Positions 38,400-49,108 of a DNA stretch of 64,000 nucleotides are shown here, piece by piece. The notes beneath the pieces are model-generated. The model ran no database searches. It was not told the DNA's origin and saw nothing but the letters and a program-made list of their open reading frames with translations. Numbering within the stretch: position 1 is the first letter of the stretch; each line of letters begins with the position of its first letter. The position numbers and the translations under genes were made by a program. The DNA is taken from the NCBI RefSeq assembly GCF_002846365.1, contig NZ_PJMW01000002.1, forward strand, positions 1,674,001 through 1,738,000, read 5' to 3'. This stretch comes from Nocardia fluminea (GTDB lineage: Bacteria > Actinomycetota > Actinomycetes > Mycobacteriales > Mycobacteriaceae).

Positions 38400-41300
38400 C
38401 TAAGGGGCCGCGTCGAAGCGGACGTCGGCGATCGCGGTCTGGAACTGGCCGCCCGAATTGGCCAGGCCGGTGATCCAGACGAGCACGAAACGAGCCGCCT
38501 GATCGGTCTGCACGGCGATGTCGGTGATTCCGTCACCGAGCTTGCCCGAACCGATCAGCTGAGTCTGGTCGAGCGTGGGTGCCTCGGTGGGCGAGGTGCG
38601 GATCTCGACGGTGCTGCCCACGCTGGGTGAGGTGATCGACACATTGGTGAGCTTGGCCGGGGTCGGCAGTGTGGCCAGCAGGCCCACGCCCTTCTTGAGG
38701 GCGGGGAACTGCTGGAAGTACTGATCGGTGCGCCACACCGTCGCCGCGTTGTTGTCGAGCACCGCGCCCGCCGCCGCGGCGCCGTCGGGAGTGCCCTCCG
38801 GGGAGAACACCGCCACGCCGGTGACCGGCACCGGCACACTCGTCGGCGTCGCCGCGGGGTCGTCGGCGGGCGGTGCGGACGCCGCTGGCGGCGCCACACT
38901 CGAGGTGAGCCCGATATTGATCTGCTGGTCCAGCGGCTTGTCCGACGCGCCGGGCGCGAAGATGCTGACCATCCACCAGATCAACACGCCGACCACCAGC
39001 GCGGCCAGCACGCCGAGGGCGACCATGATCCACATCATCCGCTTGGAGCGTTCCCGCTCGGCCGCGAGCAGTTCCGGGTCGGCGAGTGAATCGGCACCGG
39101 GGGCCACAGCCCGCTGACCCAGACGTAAGACCGGAATGAAATCGGTCTTCTGATCGACGACCGAGGCTTGCTCGAGCACGTGCTGCACGGTGGCAGCGGT
39201 GCGCACGCCCTTGTTCGACTCCAGCGAGCGAACCGCGACGGCCGAGATCTCGAACGGCACCTCCGGCCGGATCTGCCGCGGTTCCACCGGCGTGCCGTCG
39301 GGTCCGAAATCGGCCAGACGCAGACCGCCGATGGTGGCCGCCGACCCGGTGACGCCGCCGACGCGAATCGGCCAGCGCGCGGTGATCAGGGCGTAGAGCA
39401 TCGCGCCGAGGCCGCGGACATCGCCTTGGGCGTCGGAATCGCCGAGGGTGCCGGGGAACGCGAGGACCGCGTCACCGGAGGCACTGATGCGGATCCGATC
39501 GGGGTGGTCGATCGACAGCGAGCCGCCGCCACGGTGGGCGAGTTCGGCCGCCGAGGCGAGCGCCCTGATGGCCCGGGCCGCGCCGACCGGCGAGGGCACG
39601 GTCTCGGCCATCTCGCGCAGGGAACGGCCGGGGGTCCACTCGGCCACGACGATGCCGCCGGAGCTGCCGCGGACCACGTCGAGGACCCTGGCCAGGCCGG
39701 GCGAATTGATCCGGCCCAGTCGCAGCGTGCGCGACAGCACCGCCTGCGGGCCGTCGTGACCGGAGTTCTCGCCGGATGTCTGATCGGCGTCCACGAAGGT
39801 CAGCGCGACCTCGCGATCGAGCTTGATGTCGAGTGCCTGCCAGAACTTCAGTCCACGCGCACCGCCGTGACCGGCCAGCAGCCGGTACCGGCCACCGGCG
39901 ACGGACGCGCCGGGGATGAGCTTGGGGCCGCGCTGGCCACGGTTGGCCGCGGCGCTGGGAGGCAGCTGCGGTGGGATCGGCAACATGCCGGTGTCGTGTG
40001 TCGGGTCGTGCGGCGGCATAGCCGAACGCGCGTCTTCTTCATGCGTGTCGCGTTCGTCGGGCGCGTCGGTATGCTCGCTGTCCGCGGAGTCCGGCGCATC
40101 GGGCCCGACCTCGGTGGACATTCCTGCTGCCGCGCGCGCCGCAGAATCAGCGGCCGGGACGCCGCCCACCGCGTCATCGCTCACCCTCGGTCCTCCTTCG
40201 GCCTGAAAACCCGTGTCGGTCTGCGGAACAGCGTACGGGAACTGTGCTTTACCGGTGCTGTCAACAGCTCCCGGTCGAATCACGGGGAGCACCATGGTCT
40301 GGGTATCCAGAGACTGCCCGTATGCGGGGAATCCGTAGGTATCGGGACGGCGCAGCACGGTGGTCGCGTAGATGTCGTCTGCCGGGGTGTCGTCGAGTCC
40401 GTGATCCGGCGCGGGCGGGGTGATGCCGAGCTTGCGCGAGATCGCGACGGTGATGGCGACCACCTCGGGGATACCGGCCAGCCGCATCAGGCCGAAGGCC
40501 ACCGAGAACATGACCAGGGAATCGACCATGACGCGCAGCAGCGAGCCCGCGCCGCCGGAGACGCGATCGAGTCCGGTCACCGTGTCGACGATCAGCATCA
40601 CCGCGCCGCCCGCGATCGAGGCGAGCAACACTCTGGTCACAGTTCGGCCGACATTCACCATGCGCAAGTCGCCGAGGCTGCGGTGCAGCAGCACGCCGCC
40701 GATCACCGCGCCCGCGGTGAATCCGAGACCGGTGGCGACACCGAGAACGATCACCACGTCGTCGCTGTCGCGCGCGATGACCGGCGCCAAGGCCGAGATC
40801 AGGATCTTGATCGTCGTGATGCCGAGGATGATCCAGGTCGGTGTCCATGCCTGTTCGCGCGCGTAGAACACCCGCAGATGGATGAGCACGAGCGAATACG
40901 GGATGAGTGAGAACGCCGACCAGCTCACAGCACTGCCGAGCCGTTCGGCGTCACCGGAGAATCGCGCGTAGCCGTAGAGCGCCTGGCCGATCTCCGGGCC
41001 CGCGAGGGTCATGAAGGTGACGATCGGGAGCATCGCGATCATCGTGAGTCGCGTGGCCACGGACAGGTCGTCGACCACCGCGGGGGTGTCGTCGTCGGCG
41101 GCGCTGCGACTCAGCCTCGGCATGATGGCGGTGAGCAGGGTTACCCCGATCACGCCGTAGGGCAACTGCAACAGCGCCCAGGCGTTCGCGAAGATCGCCG
41201 GACCCGCTTCGTCGGCCGAGGAGGCGATATTGTTCGCGACCACCAAGCCGACTTGGCTGATCAGCACGTACAAGATGATCGCGATGCCCATCTTGCCGAA

Positions 41301-43490
41301 CTGCTTGAGGCGCGCATCCACGCCCCACAGCGGACGCAGGTCGATCCCGTGCCTGCGGATCGCGGGCAGCAGACAGAGTGCCTGTGTGGCCACGCCCGCG
41401 GTGATACCGAGGCCGAGAACCAGCAGTTTCGGATCGCTCATCCGCACCGGGTCGAGGGTGATCTCGCCGGGGGTCAGCGCGTAGACCGCCAGCACCGTCA
41501 GCGCGACCACGTTGTTCATCACGGGAGCCCACGCACCCGGTTTGAACGCCTGCCTGGTGTTGAGGATCGCGGTGAACAGGGCCGACATGCCGTAGAAGAG
41601 CAGCGCCGGTGCCAGGAGATAGGTGAGCGCGACGGTCAGGTCGGTGTTCACCTTGCCGTCCGAGGAGACGAGCACATGACCCGCCAGGATCGGGGTGGCC
41701 GCCAAGGTCAGCACTGTGGCGACGAACAGCACGGCGAAGGCCGCTGTCACCAATCTGCGCACGAAAGCGGCGCCGTTGTCGCTGTCCTCTTGTTCGGCGC
41801 GGATCAGGGTCGGCACGACGATGGCGGTGAGCACGGCGCCGAGGACGAGCTCGGCGACCATGTTCGGGATCAGGTTCGCCGAGATGAACGCACTCGCGAT
41901 GGCCGGACCGAGCACCGTCAGCAGCAACAACTGCTTGGCGAAACCGGTGATCCGGCTGATCAGAGTCGCGACCGCGATCGAACCCGAGTCCTTGAGCAGC
42001 TTCGCGTTGGGACTCACCGCAGCGGCGTCCGACTTACCGGCGGGTTCGGCCGCTACCTTCTTCGGCCGGGCGATGACCTGGGTTCGCTCCGCCGACCGAT
42101 CGCCGGCGGGCGGACCGCTCGCGCGCGGTCCACGCTGGCCGGGTCCGGCACCTGCGCGGCGCCCGTCTCGCGCGGGATCCGCGGCGGGCATCCCGGGGAA
42201 GCTCGCGCGCGGAACCGGCCGCCCCTGCTCCGGCGAGACCGGCCTGCCTCCCGCTGCCCGGTCGGGCCGATCCTGTCTCGGAATGGCACCGGACTGCCCA
42301 GCACGCGGCGGCACCGGTCGTTGCGTGGGGAACTCACCCGACGGATCAGGCCCGGATCGACGCGGAGCGAAGCCGTCAGGTCCAGGGCGCTGCTGTTGGG
42401 GGAACTCGCCAGAACGCCCGGCGGATCCCGGCATGGGGCGCTGCTGTTGCGGGAACTCACCAGAACGTCCGGCACTACCCGGCCCGGGGCGCTGCTGCAG
42501 TGGGAACTCGCCCGAGCGTCCGGCGCTACCGGGGCCGGGGCGTTGCTGTTGCGGGAACTCGCCTGAACGCGCACCGGGACTGGGTGCATGCCGTTGCTGA
42601 GGAGGCGCCGGTCGGCCGTCCGGCCCGTACACCGGGGGCCGCGGTGGCCGACCGGACGGACCGGCAAGGGGCCGCGGCGCGCCGGGAGGACCGGCGGGGG
42701 GCTGTGATGCGCCGGAAGGGCCGACCGGGGCCGGTGATGCGCCGGGAGGACCGACCGGGGCCGGTGATGCGCCGGGAGGACCGACCGGGGGCCGCGGTGC
42801 GCCGGGAGGACCAGCGGGGGGCCGTGGTGCGCCGGGAGGACCGTCGGGGGGCTGTGGTGCGCCGGCCGGAGGCTGTGGCGCGCCAGGAGGACCGGCCACG
42901 CCGGGGCGGGGTGGCGGTCCGGGGCGTTGCTGCTGCGGGAATTCACCCGAACGGTTCGCCGGACCGGGTGGTTGCTGACGAGGAACGGGACCCTGCCCTC
43001 GGCGCTCGCCCTGCGGCGGACGCTGATCCGGGCGGTGGTCGGCTGGTCGGGGCTGACCCTGCGCGGGCCGGAACCCTGGCTGTTCGGTGGGGCGACCGGG
43101 AACCGGCGGAGCAGCGTTGTTCGGGCCGGGGCGGTAGCCGGCCTGTTCGGGACGCATTCCCGGCCGGGGGCCGGGTGCCGCCGGACGCTCACCGGGATGC
43201 CGTGGTGCGCCGGGCAGATCCACCGCGGGCCGATTGGGCGGCTGACGAAACCCACCGGGCTGTTCGAACGCCGGATCACCGGGGCGCACCGGCGGTCGTC
43301 CGTCGCGCGGAGCGTGGTCCGGTCGGTGACCCGGCCCGCCGGGACGTCGATCCACGGGCGGCACGGCTTCGTCGCGGTCGGCGTCCTGTCCGGCCGTCAT
43401 CCCACGTTCCCACGGAGCACTGGGCGCCCGGCGCAGGGTCGGGTCGTCGTCGTGGTCACGCCGATGAGCGGAATCATCGTCGCCCATCAT
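38400..43490 (-). CDS. murJ: MurJ lipid II flippase fused to a pseudokinase, with long Pro-rich N-terminus
   Basis: This 1696-aa protein combines a disordered Pro/Gly/Arg-rich N-terminus (1 to about 490), a MurJ/MviN domain of about 14 helices (about 493-1030), a pseudokinase domain (about 1195-1370), one membrane helix (about 1483-1508) and an exported galactose-binding-like domain (about 1560-1696). The pseudokinase has VALTF where VAIK is expected and lacks HRD and DFG. In M. tuberculosis this fused protein is phosphorylated by PknB and binds FhaA. The N-terminus carries about four 17-residue repeats with RSGEFPQQQRPGP and many GPPGAPRPP units. Mycobacterial MviN is about 1184 aa, so the extension is large. 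Confidence 0.95.
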   Translation of the reverse strand: MMGDDDSAHRRDHDDDPTLRRAPSAPWERGMTAGQDADRDEAVPPVDRRPGGPGHRPDHAPRDGRPPVRPGDPAFEQPGGFRQPPNRPAVDLPGAPRHPGERPAAPGPRPGMRPEQAGYRPGPNNAAPPVPGRPTEQPGFRPAQGQPRPADHRPDQRPPQGERRGQGPVPRQQPPGPANRSGEFPQQQRPGPPPRPGVAGPPGAPQPPAGAPQPPDGPPGAPRPPAGPPGAPRPPVGPPGASPAPVGPPGASPAPVGPSGASQPPAGPPGAPRPLAGPSGRPPRPPVYGPDGRPAPPQQRHAPSPGARSGEFPQQQRPGPGSAGRSGEFPLQQRPGPGSAGRSGEFPQQQRPMPGSAGRSGEFPQQQRPGPDGFAPRRSGPDPSGEFPTQRPVPPRAGQSGAIPRQDRPDRAAGGRPVSPEQGRPVPRASFPGMPAADPARDGRRAGAGPGQRGPRASGPPAGDRSAERTQVIARPKKVAAEPAGKSDAAAVSPNAKLLKDSGSIAVATLISRITGFAKQLLLLTVLGPAIASAFISANLIPNMVAELVLGAVLTAIVVPTLIRAEQEDSDNGAAFVRRLVTAAFAVLFVATVLTLAATPILAGHVLVSSDGKVNTDLTVALTYLLAPALLFYGMSALFTAILNTRQAFKPGAWAPVMNNVVALTVLAVYALTPGEITLDPVRMSDPKLLVLGLGITAGVATQALCLLPAIRRHGIDLRPLWGVDARLKQFGKMGIAIILYVLISQVGLVVANNIASSADEAGPAIFANAWALLQLPYGVIGVTLLTAIMPRLSRSAADDDTPAVVDDLSVATRLTMIAMLPIVTFMTLAGPEIGQALYGYARFSGDAERLGSAVSWSAFSLIPYSLVLIHLRVFYAREQAWTPTWIILGITTIKILISALAPVIARDSDDVVIVLGVATGLGFTAGAVIGGVLLHRSLGDLRMVNVGRTVTRVLLASIAGGAVMLIVDTVTGLDRVSGGAGSLLRVMVDSLVMFSVAFGLMRLAGIPEVVAITVAISRKLGITPPAPDHGLDDTPADDIYATTVLRRPDTYGFPAYGQSLDTQTMVLPVIRPGAVDSTGKAQFPYAVPQTDTGFQAEGGPRVSDDAVGGVPAADSAARAAAGMSTEVGPDAPDSADSEHTDAPDERDTHEEDARSAMPPHDPTHDTGMLPIPPQLPPSAAANRGQRGPKLIPGASVAGGRYRLLAGHGGARGLKFWQALDIKLDREVALTFVDADQTSGENSGHDGPQAVLSRTLRLGRINSPGLARVLDVVRGSSGGIVVAEWTPGRSLREMAETVPSPVGAARAIRALASAAELAHRGGGSLSIDHPDRIRISASGDAVLAFPGTLGDSDAQGDVRGLGAMLYALITARWPIRVGGVTGSAATIGGLRLADFGPDGTPVEPRQIRPEVPFEISAVAVRSLESNKGVRTAATVQHVLEQASVVDQKTDFIPVLRLGQRAVAPGADSLADPELLAAERERSKRMMWIMVALGVLAALVVGVLIWWMVSIFAPGASDKPLDQQINIGLTSSVAPPAASAPPADDPAATPTSVPVPVTGVAVFSPEGTPDGAAAAGAVLDNNAATVWRTDQYFQQFPALKKGVGLLATLPTPAKLTNVSITSPSVGSTVEIRTSPTEAPTLDQTQLIGSGKLGDGITDIAVQTDQAARFVLVWITGLANSGGQFQTAIADVRFDAAP

Positions 43491-43607
43491 GCCTCCTGTA
43501 CCCGGCGTAACCCGCGAATCCCGCCGGTCCGATGAGCGTTTCGCTCACCAGTGCCACTCTCGTCCTTGTCTGTCATGGTGCCCTGACCGCCCGTCAGGCG
43601 CGGGTGT

Positions 43608-46076
43608 TCACTGCCGTTGCAGCCGCTGACGCGCGCGCCGCAATCGACCCGCCCGTTCGACCGTCTCCGGGGTGAACCCTTCGTCGGCGGGATCGGGTTG
43701 CCCACGGAACCGCCGTAGCAGTCGGCGCCCGGCCAGCAGCAACAGCAGTATCGCGGCACATGCGGTAATTATGGCCAGGGCCTGACCGTAGGCGTTCGAG
43801 CGCACCGAGACCGAGGTCGCCTCTCCTAGCGCTATCCCGTCCGGGGTGGTAAGAGCGATCGGAATGACCAGCTTACGGCTGTCGCTCACCTCGGTCGGGA
43901 TCTGGAACGACCGGGTCCCGGACGGCGGAAGCAGCTGTTCGCCGATATCGGTGATGTTCGTCTCGGCCGGCGCTTCGATCCGGAACATCACCCGGATCGC
44001 GACCGGCAGTTCATTGCGCGCCACCAGCAACAACGGGCTCTCCTCGGAGGCCAGCGTGTACACCCCACCGGGCGGCAGCACCGAGACCGAGGAGAACATC
44101 GTGTCCAGTTCGCGGGTCGCCTGGTCGATGCGCCGCTGGGCGTGCAAATCGGCGAGCGTGTCGTTGTCGGCCCTGCGGTCGGACAGGCTCAGCGCGCGCA
44201 GCAGGTCCTCGCGCGCCGGGGTCAGGAACGCGAGTGGAGTGAGTTCGGATTCGGGCAGTTCCACCAGTGCGCGCATCAGCTCGGTCACCCGGGCGCCCTG
44301 GTCGTGAACGGGCCCGATGAACTGTTCCGGCGCGGCGTCCTGGGCGGCTCGCGGCAGGTACTCCAGCGTGAAGGGCCGCGGGTCGGGAGCCTGGGTGACG
44401 AGGTCGGTGAAGCTGCGCGGGCTCGCGAGGTTGTTGCGGGTGAGCAGCTCGACCTGTTTGAGCAGCGCGACGCCTTCCTCCCGGCTGGCGCCCCACTGCT
44501 GCGGCGGCATCAGCAGCTGCGAGCGTGGCCGGTCCGGCGACGGATTGAGCGCACTCCACGTCATCGCGCCGAGCGCGTCCTGCAACCGGGCCGCGCGCGA
44601 GTCGTTGGTGACGTCGAAACGCACCTTCGACGGCGTGAACGACGGCGTCGGCGGATTCGAGCCGACCGCGGCCAGCGCCGTCGCCGACCAGATGTCGAAG
44701 GTGGTGACGCGCAGCGCGGGATCGGTCCCGGCGGCGGTGCCGGCGGGCAGTTCCGCGCTCACCCTCGGCACCCGCACGACATCGGGCGCCGCCTGTTCCC
44801 CACCGACCACGACATCGGGTGTGAGTGTGGTCGGGGCCGAGGTGAGCGCGTTGTCGGTATCGGCAGGTGACCCGTCGCCCGAGACCGCGGAACCGGCCAG
44901 CACCGCCGTCCCGTAGCCGTGCTCGCGCAACAACAGACCCGCCGGGTCGTCGATGCTGCCGGAATCGGGCAGGCTCACCCCGCGCAGCGACTGGGTGTTG
45001 AGGATCGAGTCGACGACATCGGCGGGCGCGAGCAGGGCCCGGGCGGAGAGTCCCGGATCGTTCACCGCGGCCAGCGCCGACACGTCGACCTGCGCGAACG
45101 GCAGGGCCACCGTGCACATCGAGGTGGCGAGGGCGCGCAACCGGTCGAGCCAGGCCTGCGCGTTCGCCGCCCCGGTCCCCTCCCTGGTCGCCCCGCTGGG
45201 ATCGGAGGGACTGGCCAGCACCCGGTAGCCGCGTGTCATGGTCTGGACGGTCGAGACCAGGTCGGGATCGATGGCGATGCACACCGATCCGGCCACTCCT
45301 TTGTCTCTGCCCGGTGCGGGCACCACCGATTCCAGTGCCGCGACGAGCTGTTCGAGGCGTCCGCCCTTGCCGACCGAGGCCGCCAGTTCGTCGTCGAGCA
45401 GTTCGGCCTGGCCGTTCACCGAGCCGGGTTTGCCCGCGACCATGCGGGGCCGGTCGGCCAGTGGCCAGATCATCGTGGTCGCGATCGGTGACGCTTCCGG
45501 TGGCGGGGTCACCGCCGGTTCCGCGCTGCCGTCCACCCCGGTGGGCGGCAGGCCGAGAACGGGGAGCAGGAAGCGCGCGTCGTCGAGCCTGGCCTGGGTG
45601 CCGTAGGCGGGTTCACCGTTGACGTTGAGCAGCAGCGGATACACCCCGGGATCGGTGAGCCCGAGCGATGCCTCCGAGCCCGCGCGCAGCGCGATGCTCA
45701 CCGAGAACTGTTTGCGCTGACCGGGACTCAACTGCGTTGCCACGTCCTGGAACGGGCCGGTGACCTCGTAGTTCGCCTGGTCCAGCCGCAGCGAACTACG
45801 CAACCCGCTCGGCGAATCCACCGCGGCGGCTCGCTGGACCCGCACGCTCACGTCGTCGACGACCCGGTCGCCGATATTGGTGACGGTGCCCGAGATGGTC
45901 AGCTTCGGATCACTGCCGGTGGTGACCGTGCCCGGCGCCACCGCGTCCAGGGTCAGCTTGAGAAACTTCGGCGTTCCCGACTCGTCCGCTTGAGCGTGCG
46001 CGACCGCGGGCAGCAGCGTCATCGAACCCAAGATGGTCAGGACCGCCGTGATCAGCCGGATCAGTCCACCCGTCAT
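43608..46076 (-). CDS. DUF6049 exported membrane protein (Rv3909-type)
   Basis: The 822-aa protein begins with a signal peptide ([22 protein letters not shown]), has a large exported region with two beta-rich Ig-like segments near the ends, and a C-terminal membrane helix ([25 protein letters not shown]) with a basic tail. The start at 46076 overlaps the Nudix stop in an ATGA; the frame is open to 46181 but that would overlap the Nudix gene more. Gene order mutT4-Rv3909-murJ is conserved in Mycobacteriales, hinting at a peptidoglycan role. Its biochemical function is unknown. Confidence 0.88.
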   Translation of the reverse strand: MTGGLIRLITAVLTILGSMTLLPAVAHAQADESGTPKFLKLTLDAVAPGTVTTGSDPKLTISGTVTNIGDRVVDDVSVRVQRAAAVDSPSGLRSSLRLDQANYEVTGPFQDVATQLSPGQRKQFSVSIALRAGSEASLGLTDPGVYPLLLNVNGEPAYGTQARLDDARFLLPVLGLPPTGVDGSAEPAVTPPPEASPIATTMIWPLADRPRMVAGKPGSVNGQAELLDDELAASVGKGGRLEQLVAALESVVPAPGRDKGVAGSVCIAIDPDLVSTVQTMTRGYRVLASPSDPSGATREGTGAANAQAWLDRLRALATSMCTVALPFAQVDVSALAAVNDPGLSARALLAPADVVDSILNTQSLRGVSLPDSGSIDDPAGLLLREHGYGTAVLAGSAVSGDGSPADTDNALTSAPTTLTPDVVVGGEQAAPDVVRVPRVSAELPAGTAAGTDPALRVTTFDIWSATALAAVGSNPPTPSFTPSKVRFDVTNDSRAARLQDALGAMTWSALNPSPDRPRSQLLMPPQQWGASREEGVALLKQVELLTRNNLASPRSFTDLVTQAPDPRPFTLEYLPRAAQDAAPEQFIGPVHDQGARVTELMRALVELPESELTPLAFLTPAREDLLRALSLSDRRADNDTLADLHAQRRIDQATRELDTMFSSVSVLPPGGVYTLASEESPLLLVARNELPVAIRVMFRIEAPAETNITDIGEQLLPPSGTRSFQIPTEVSDSRKLVIPIALTTPDGIALGEATSVSVRSNAYGQALAIITACAAILLLLLAGRRLLRRFRGQPDPADEGFTPETVERAGRLRRARQRLQRQ

Positions 46077-46612
46077 CGCTTGCCGGTCTCCATCCGGTCG
46101 ATCAATCGGTTCGCCACTTCGGCCAACCGCCGTTCGTCGGCGTAGGCCAAACGGGAATCCAACTCGCTCAACGGAACCCACGCAACCTGGGTGACTTCGA
46201 CGTCGGCGTCGGACAGCTCACCGCCCAGACACCGCAGCAGGAAATGGTGCACGGTCTTGTGTACCCGTCTGCCTTCGGTGACGAACCAATAATCGATGCT
46301 GCCGAGTTCGGCGACCACTTCCCCGTCGATCCCGGTTTCCTCGGCGACTTCACGGATCGCGGTCTGCTCGGAGGTCTCGCCCTCTTCGATATGTCCTTTG
46401 GGCAGCGACCACAACAGCCGTCCGCGCCGGTCGGTGCGGCCGATCAGCGCGGCGGTGCGCTGTTCCGCGGGGCCGTCGAGGCCTTCGACGACGAGGCCGC
46501 CCGCCGAGGTTTCCCGGACGGTGCGCATGCGGGGTTTGCCGGCGTTGTTCGCCGAACCGCGCCGCCGCGGCTGGCGGCGTCGACTGTTCGCGCGATCGGC
46601 CGGAGGAGACAC
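46073..46612 (-). CDS. mutT4: Nudix hydrolase (MutT4-type)
   Basis: The 179-aa protein has a full Nudix box G73-x5-E-x7-REVAEETGI (73-95) after WSLPK, so it should hydrolyse nucleoside diphosphates linked to another group. The N-terminal 35 residues are basic and disordered. The name follows position (Rv3908); substrate is not predictable. Start is GTG. It is divergent from pcnA with a 78-bp gap and coupled to the DUF6049 gene by ATGA. Confidence 0.9.
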   Translation of the reverse strand: MSPPADRANSRRRQPRRRGSANNAGKPRMRTVRETSAGGLVVEGLDGPAEQRTAALIGRTDRRGRLLWSLPKGHIEEGETSEQTAIREVAEETGIDGEVVAELGSIDYWFVTEGRRVHKTVHHFLLRCLGGELSDADVEVTQVAWVPLSELDSRLAYADERRLAEVANRLIDRMETGKR

Positions 46613-46690
46613 TCAGCCAGCTTAGCTGGGTTGCCGGCTGCTTCGGGCGCGCGGGGAATCGATTCGACGGCGCCAGTAAAGTGCTTGTTT

Positions 46691-48154
46691 GTGGTTTCTC
46701 CTGACGTTGTCCCTGATGCTGTGGCGGATCGTCGTGCTCGCCTGCTGGCGGGGGCGGCGGTGACTTTGGGGCAGCTCAACGATGTTCTGGCACCGCTGGG
46801 AGCGATGTTCGCCGAGCGGGGACACAGTCTCTATCTCGTCGGCGGCAGCGTGCGTGACGCGGTGCTCGGCCGGCTCGGCAACGACCTGGATTTCACGACC
46901 GACGCGCGGCCGGAGGTCGTGCAGGAGTTGATGCGCGGGTGGGCCGATCACCTGTGGGATACCGGCGGCTTGGCGTTCGGCACGGTCAGCGCGGCCAAGG
47001 CTGATCAGCAGCTGGAGATCACCACCTTCCGTGCCGACACCTACGACCGGGTCTCACGCAATCCGGAGGTCACTTTCGGCGACACCCTCGACGGCGACCT
47101 GGTGCGCCGCGATTTCACGGTGAACGCCATGGCGGTGAAGATCGCCGCCGACGGGTCGCTGGAATTCGTCGACCCGCTCAACGGCATCGACGCGCTGCTC
47201 GACGGTGTGCTGGACACCCCTGCGGCGCCGCAGGATTCGTTCGACGACGATCCGCTGCGGATGCTGCGGGCCGCGCGCTTCGTCGCCCAGCTGGGTTTCG
47301 AGGTGGCACCGCGGGTGCGCGCGGCGATCATCGAGATGGCCGATCAGATCGACCGGATCACCGCCGAGCGGGTGCGCGCCGAACTCGACAAGCTGATCGG
47401 CGCCGACCACCCGATCGACGGCATCAACCTCATGTGCGACACCGGTCTGGCGCAGCGCGTGCTGCCCGAGGTGCCCGCGATGAAGCTCGAGATCGACGAG
47501 CACCATCAGCACAAGGATGTCTACCAGCACTCGCTGACCGTGCTGCAGCAGGCGATCGACCAGGAGGAAGGCGACGCCGACCTGGTGTTGCGCTGGGCGG
47601 CACTGCTGCACGACATCGGCAAGCCCGACACCAAGCGCAACGAGCCGGCCGGCGGCGTGAGCTTCCACCATCACGAGGTGGTCGGCGCGAAGATGGTGCG
47701 CAAGCGGATGCGGGCGCTGAAGTACCCGAAGGCGTTCACCGAAGAGGTTGCGCGCCTGGTGTTCCTGCACCTGCGCTTTCACGGATACGGCAAGGGACAG
47801 TGGACGGATTCGGCGGTGCGCCGCTACGTCACCGACGCCGACGACCTGCTGGACCGTCTGCACAAGCTCGTGCGCGCCGACTGCACCACCCGCAACAAGC
47901 GCCGGGCGGCGGCGCTGAGTTCGACTTATGACGAGCTCGAGGAGCGGATCGCGGCGCTGCGCGAACAGGAGGACCTGGCGCGCGTGCGCCCGGACCTGGA
48001 CGGCAACGCGATCATGGAACTGCTCGGGCTGCCGCCGGGGCCTCAGGTGGGCAAGGCGTGGAAGTACCTGAAGGATCTGCGTCTCGACCGCGGCCCGATG
48101 ACGCGGGAAGAGGCCGAAACCGCCCTTCGGGAATGGTGGGCGACGCAGAACTGA
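46691..48154 (+). CDS. pcnA: CCA tRNA nucleotidyltransferase / poly(A) polymerase family
   Basis: The 487-aa protein has the class II nucleotidyltransferase motif LVGGSVRDAVLG (49-60), the metal aspartates DLDF (65-68), the RRDFTVNAMA motif and a C-terminal HD domain (HSLTVLQQAI, LLHDIGKPDTKRNEPAGGVSFHHHE). It adds or repairs tRNA CCA ends; both tRNA genes in the window lack encoded CCA, so this is likely essential here. The GTG at 46691 gives the usual length (480 aa in M. tuberculosis). The frame is open back to 46244. Its stop abuts the convergent neighbour. Confidence 0.95.
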   Translation: MVSPDVVPDAVADRRARLLAGAAVTLGQLNDVLAPLGAMFAERGHSLYLVGGSVRDAVLGRLGNDLDFTTDARPEVVQELMRGWADHLWDTGGLAFGTVSAAKADQQLEITTFRADTYDRVSRNPEVTFGDTLDGDLVRRDFTVNAMAVKIAADGSLEFVDPLNGIDALLDGVLDTPAAPQDSFDDDPLRMLRAARFVAQLGFEVAPRVRAAIIEMADQIDRITAERVRAELDKLIGADHPIDGINLMCDTGLAQRVLPEVPAMKLEIDEHHQHKDVYQHSLTVLQQAIDQEEGDADLVLRWAALLHDIGKPDTKRNEPAGGVSFHHHEVVGAKMVRKRMRALKYPKAFTEEVARLVFLHLRFHGYGKGQWTDSAVRRYVTDADDLLDRLHKLVRADCTTRNKRRAAALSSTYDELEERIAALREQEDLARVRPDLDGNAIMELLGLPPGPQVGKAWKYLKDLRLDRGPMTREEAETALREWWATQN

Positions 48155-48970
48155 TCAGAAGACGATCAGCGTTGTCCCCGCGATGATGGCGTCGCGGATC
48201 TGGGTCAGGTCGAACGAGCCGGTGGTCTCGGGGAGTTCGAGCCGGAATTTCACCACGTCGCCGCGCCGGTGCGCGTAGGAGATGCTGGCCCGGTTGGGCA
48301 GGTCGTCGAGCAGCAGCGCGGGCGCGGGGACCACGCGCTTGGGCAGCCGGATGCCGTACCAACTGGCCTTGCGGATGTCGAGGGTGAGCAGGTTGTCGTA
48401 GACCTGTCCGTCGACGACCGCCCGCATCTTGCGCGTGCGATGCGTCGCGACGATCTGTCCGCGCTCGTCGAGTCGCACTCGCCAGTCCAGGTTCTGGGCG
48501 TCCACCCAGTCCGCCAGCGCACCGATGCCGATCGTGCCCTCGATGTCGAGTTGCTGCACCCGGACCTTGGTCGGCACACCGGGAATCAGCCGCACGCCGT
48601 GCGCGATCACGGTGACCGCGTCGAAGGGATGCGAGTCCCAGACCAGGTTCGAGAGCACCGTTTTGCTCTGGAAGTGCGCGCCGCGTCGGCGGAGCTTGAA
48701 CGTGTCGAGGGTGGCGGTGAGGTCGTGTCCGAGCAGGGTGGCACTGATCTGCTGACCGCCGAAGCGGCTGAGGATGCCCTCGCTGAGCACGGTCATCAGC
48801 ACGTCGGGCATGAGGGCGGTGACGGTGCCGGAGCCCAGGTCGGCGACAGGATCGGCCCAGGACGTGGTGAAGCCGAGCCACTGGTCGATCCAGGATGGGT
48901 CGAGCAGGCGTTTGCCCATGTCGACAGCACCCGCCAGTGACCAGGACTTCGGATCGAAATACGTGGCCAT
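48155..48970 (-). CDS. Conserved protein of unknown function, possibly DUF2993/LmeA-like
   Basis: The 271-aa protein lacks a signal peptide and membrane helices. It has a pattern of long beta-strands (LDWRVRLDERGQIVATHRTRKMRAVVDGQVYDNLLTLDI) and a segment VRVQQLDIEGTIGIGALADWVD that recalls LmeA/DUF2993 lipid-binding proteins, but the match is weak and I would not name it. The ATG at 48970 (MATYFDPKSWSLAG) is chosen; the frame is open to 49378 through unlikely sequence. It abuts pcnA and is divergent from the molybdate regulator. Confidence 0.6.
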   Translation of the reverse strand: MATYFDPKSWSLAGAVDMGKRLLDPSWIDQWLGFTTSWADPVADLGSGTVTALMPDVLMTVLSEGILSRFGGQQISATLLGHDLTATLDTFKLRRRGAHFQSKTVLSNLVWDSHPFDAVTVIAHGVRLIPGVPTKVRVQQLDIEGTIGIGALADWVDAQNLDWRVRLDERGQIVATHRTRKMRAVVDGQVYDNLLTLDIRKASWYGIRLPKRVVPAPALLLDDLPNRASISYAHRRGDVVKFRLELPETTGSFDLTQIRDAIIAGTTLIVF

Positions 48971-49108
48971 GATGGCTCCGAGCGTACTTGGCCGCGTCCC
49001 CGGTGGCCATCGAATGTGACCCGATGACGGGAGAGTCCGTCCGGCGCGTTCCGAAGGTGCGGAGTTGTCTGCTTGTTTTGTCCGAATGCGCGGAACTATC
49101 CTGATCGC

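Noticed and set aside
41253..42566. Long + strand frames opposite the MurJ Pro-rich region
   Set aside because: Antisense of a repeat-rich coding segment; translations are Arg/Gly-rich without features.
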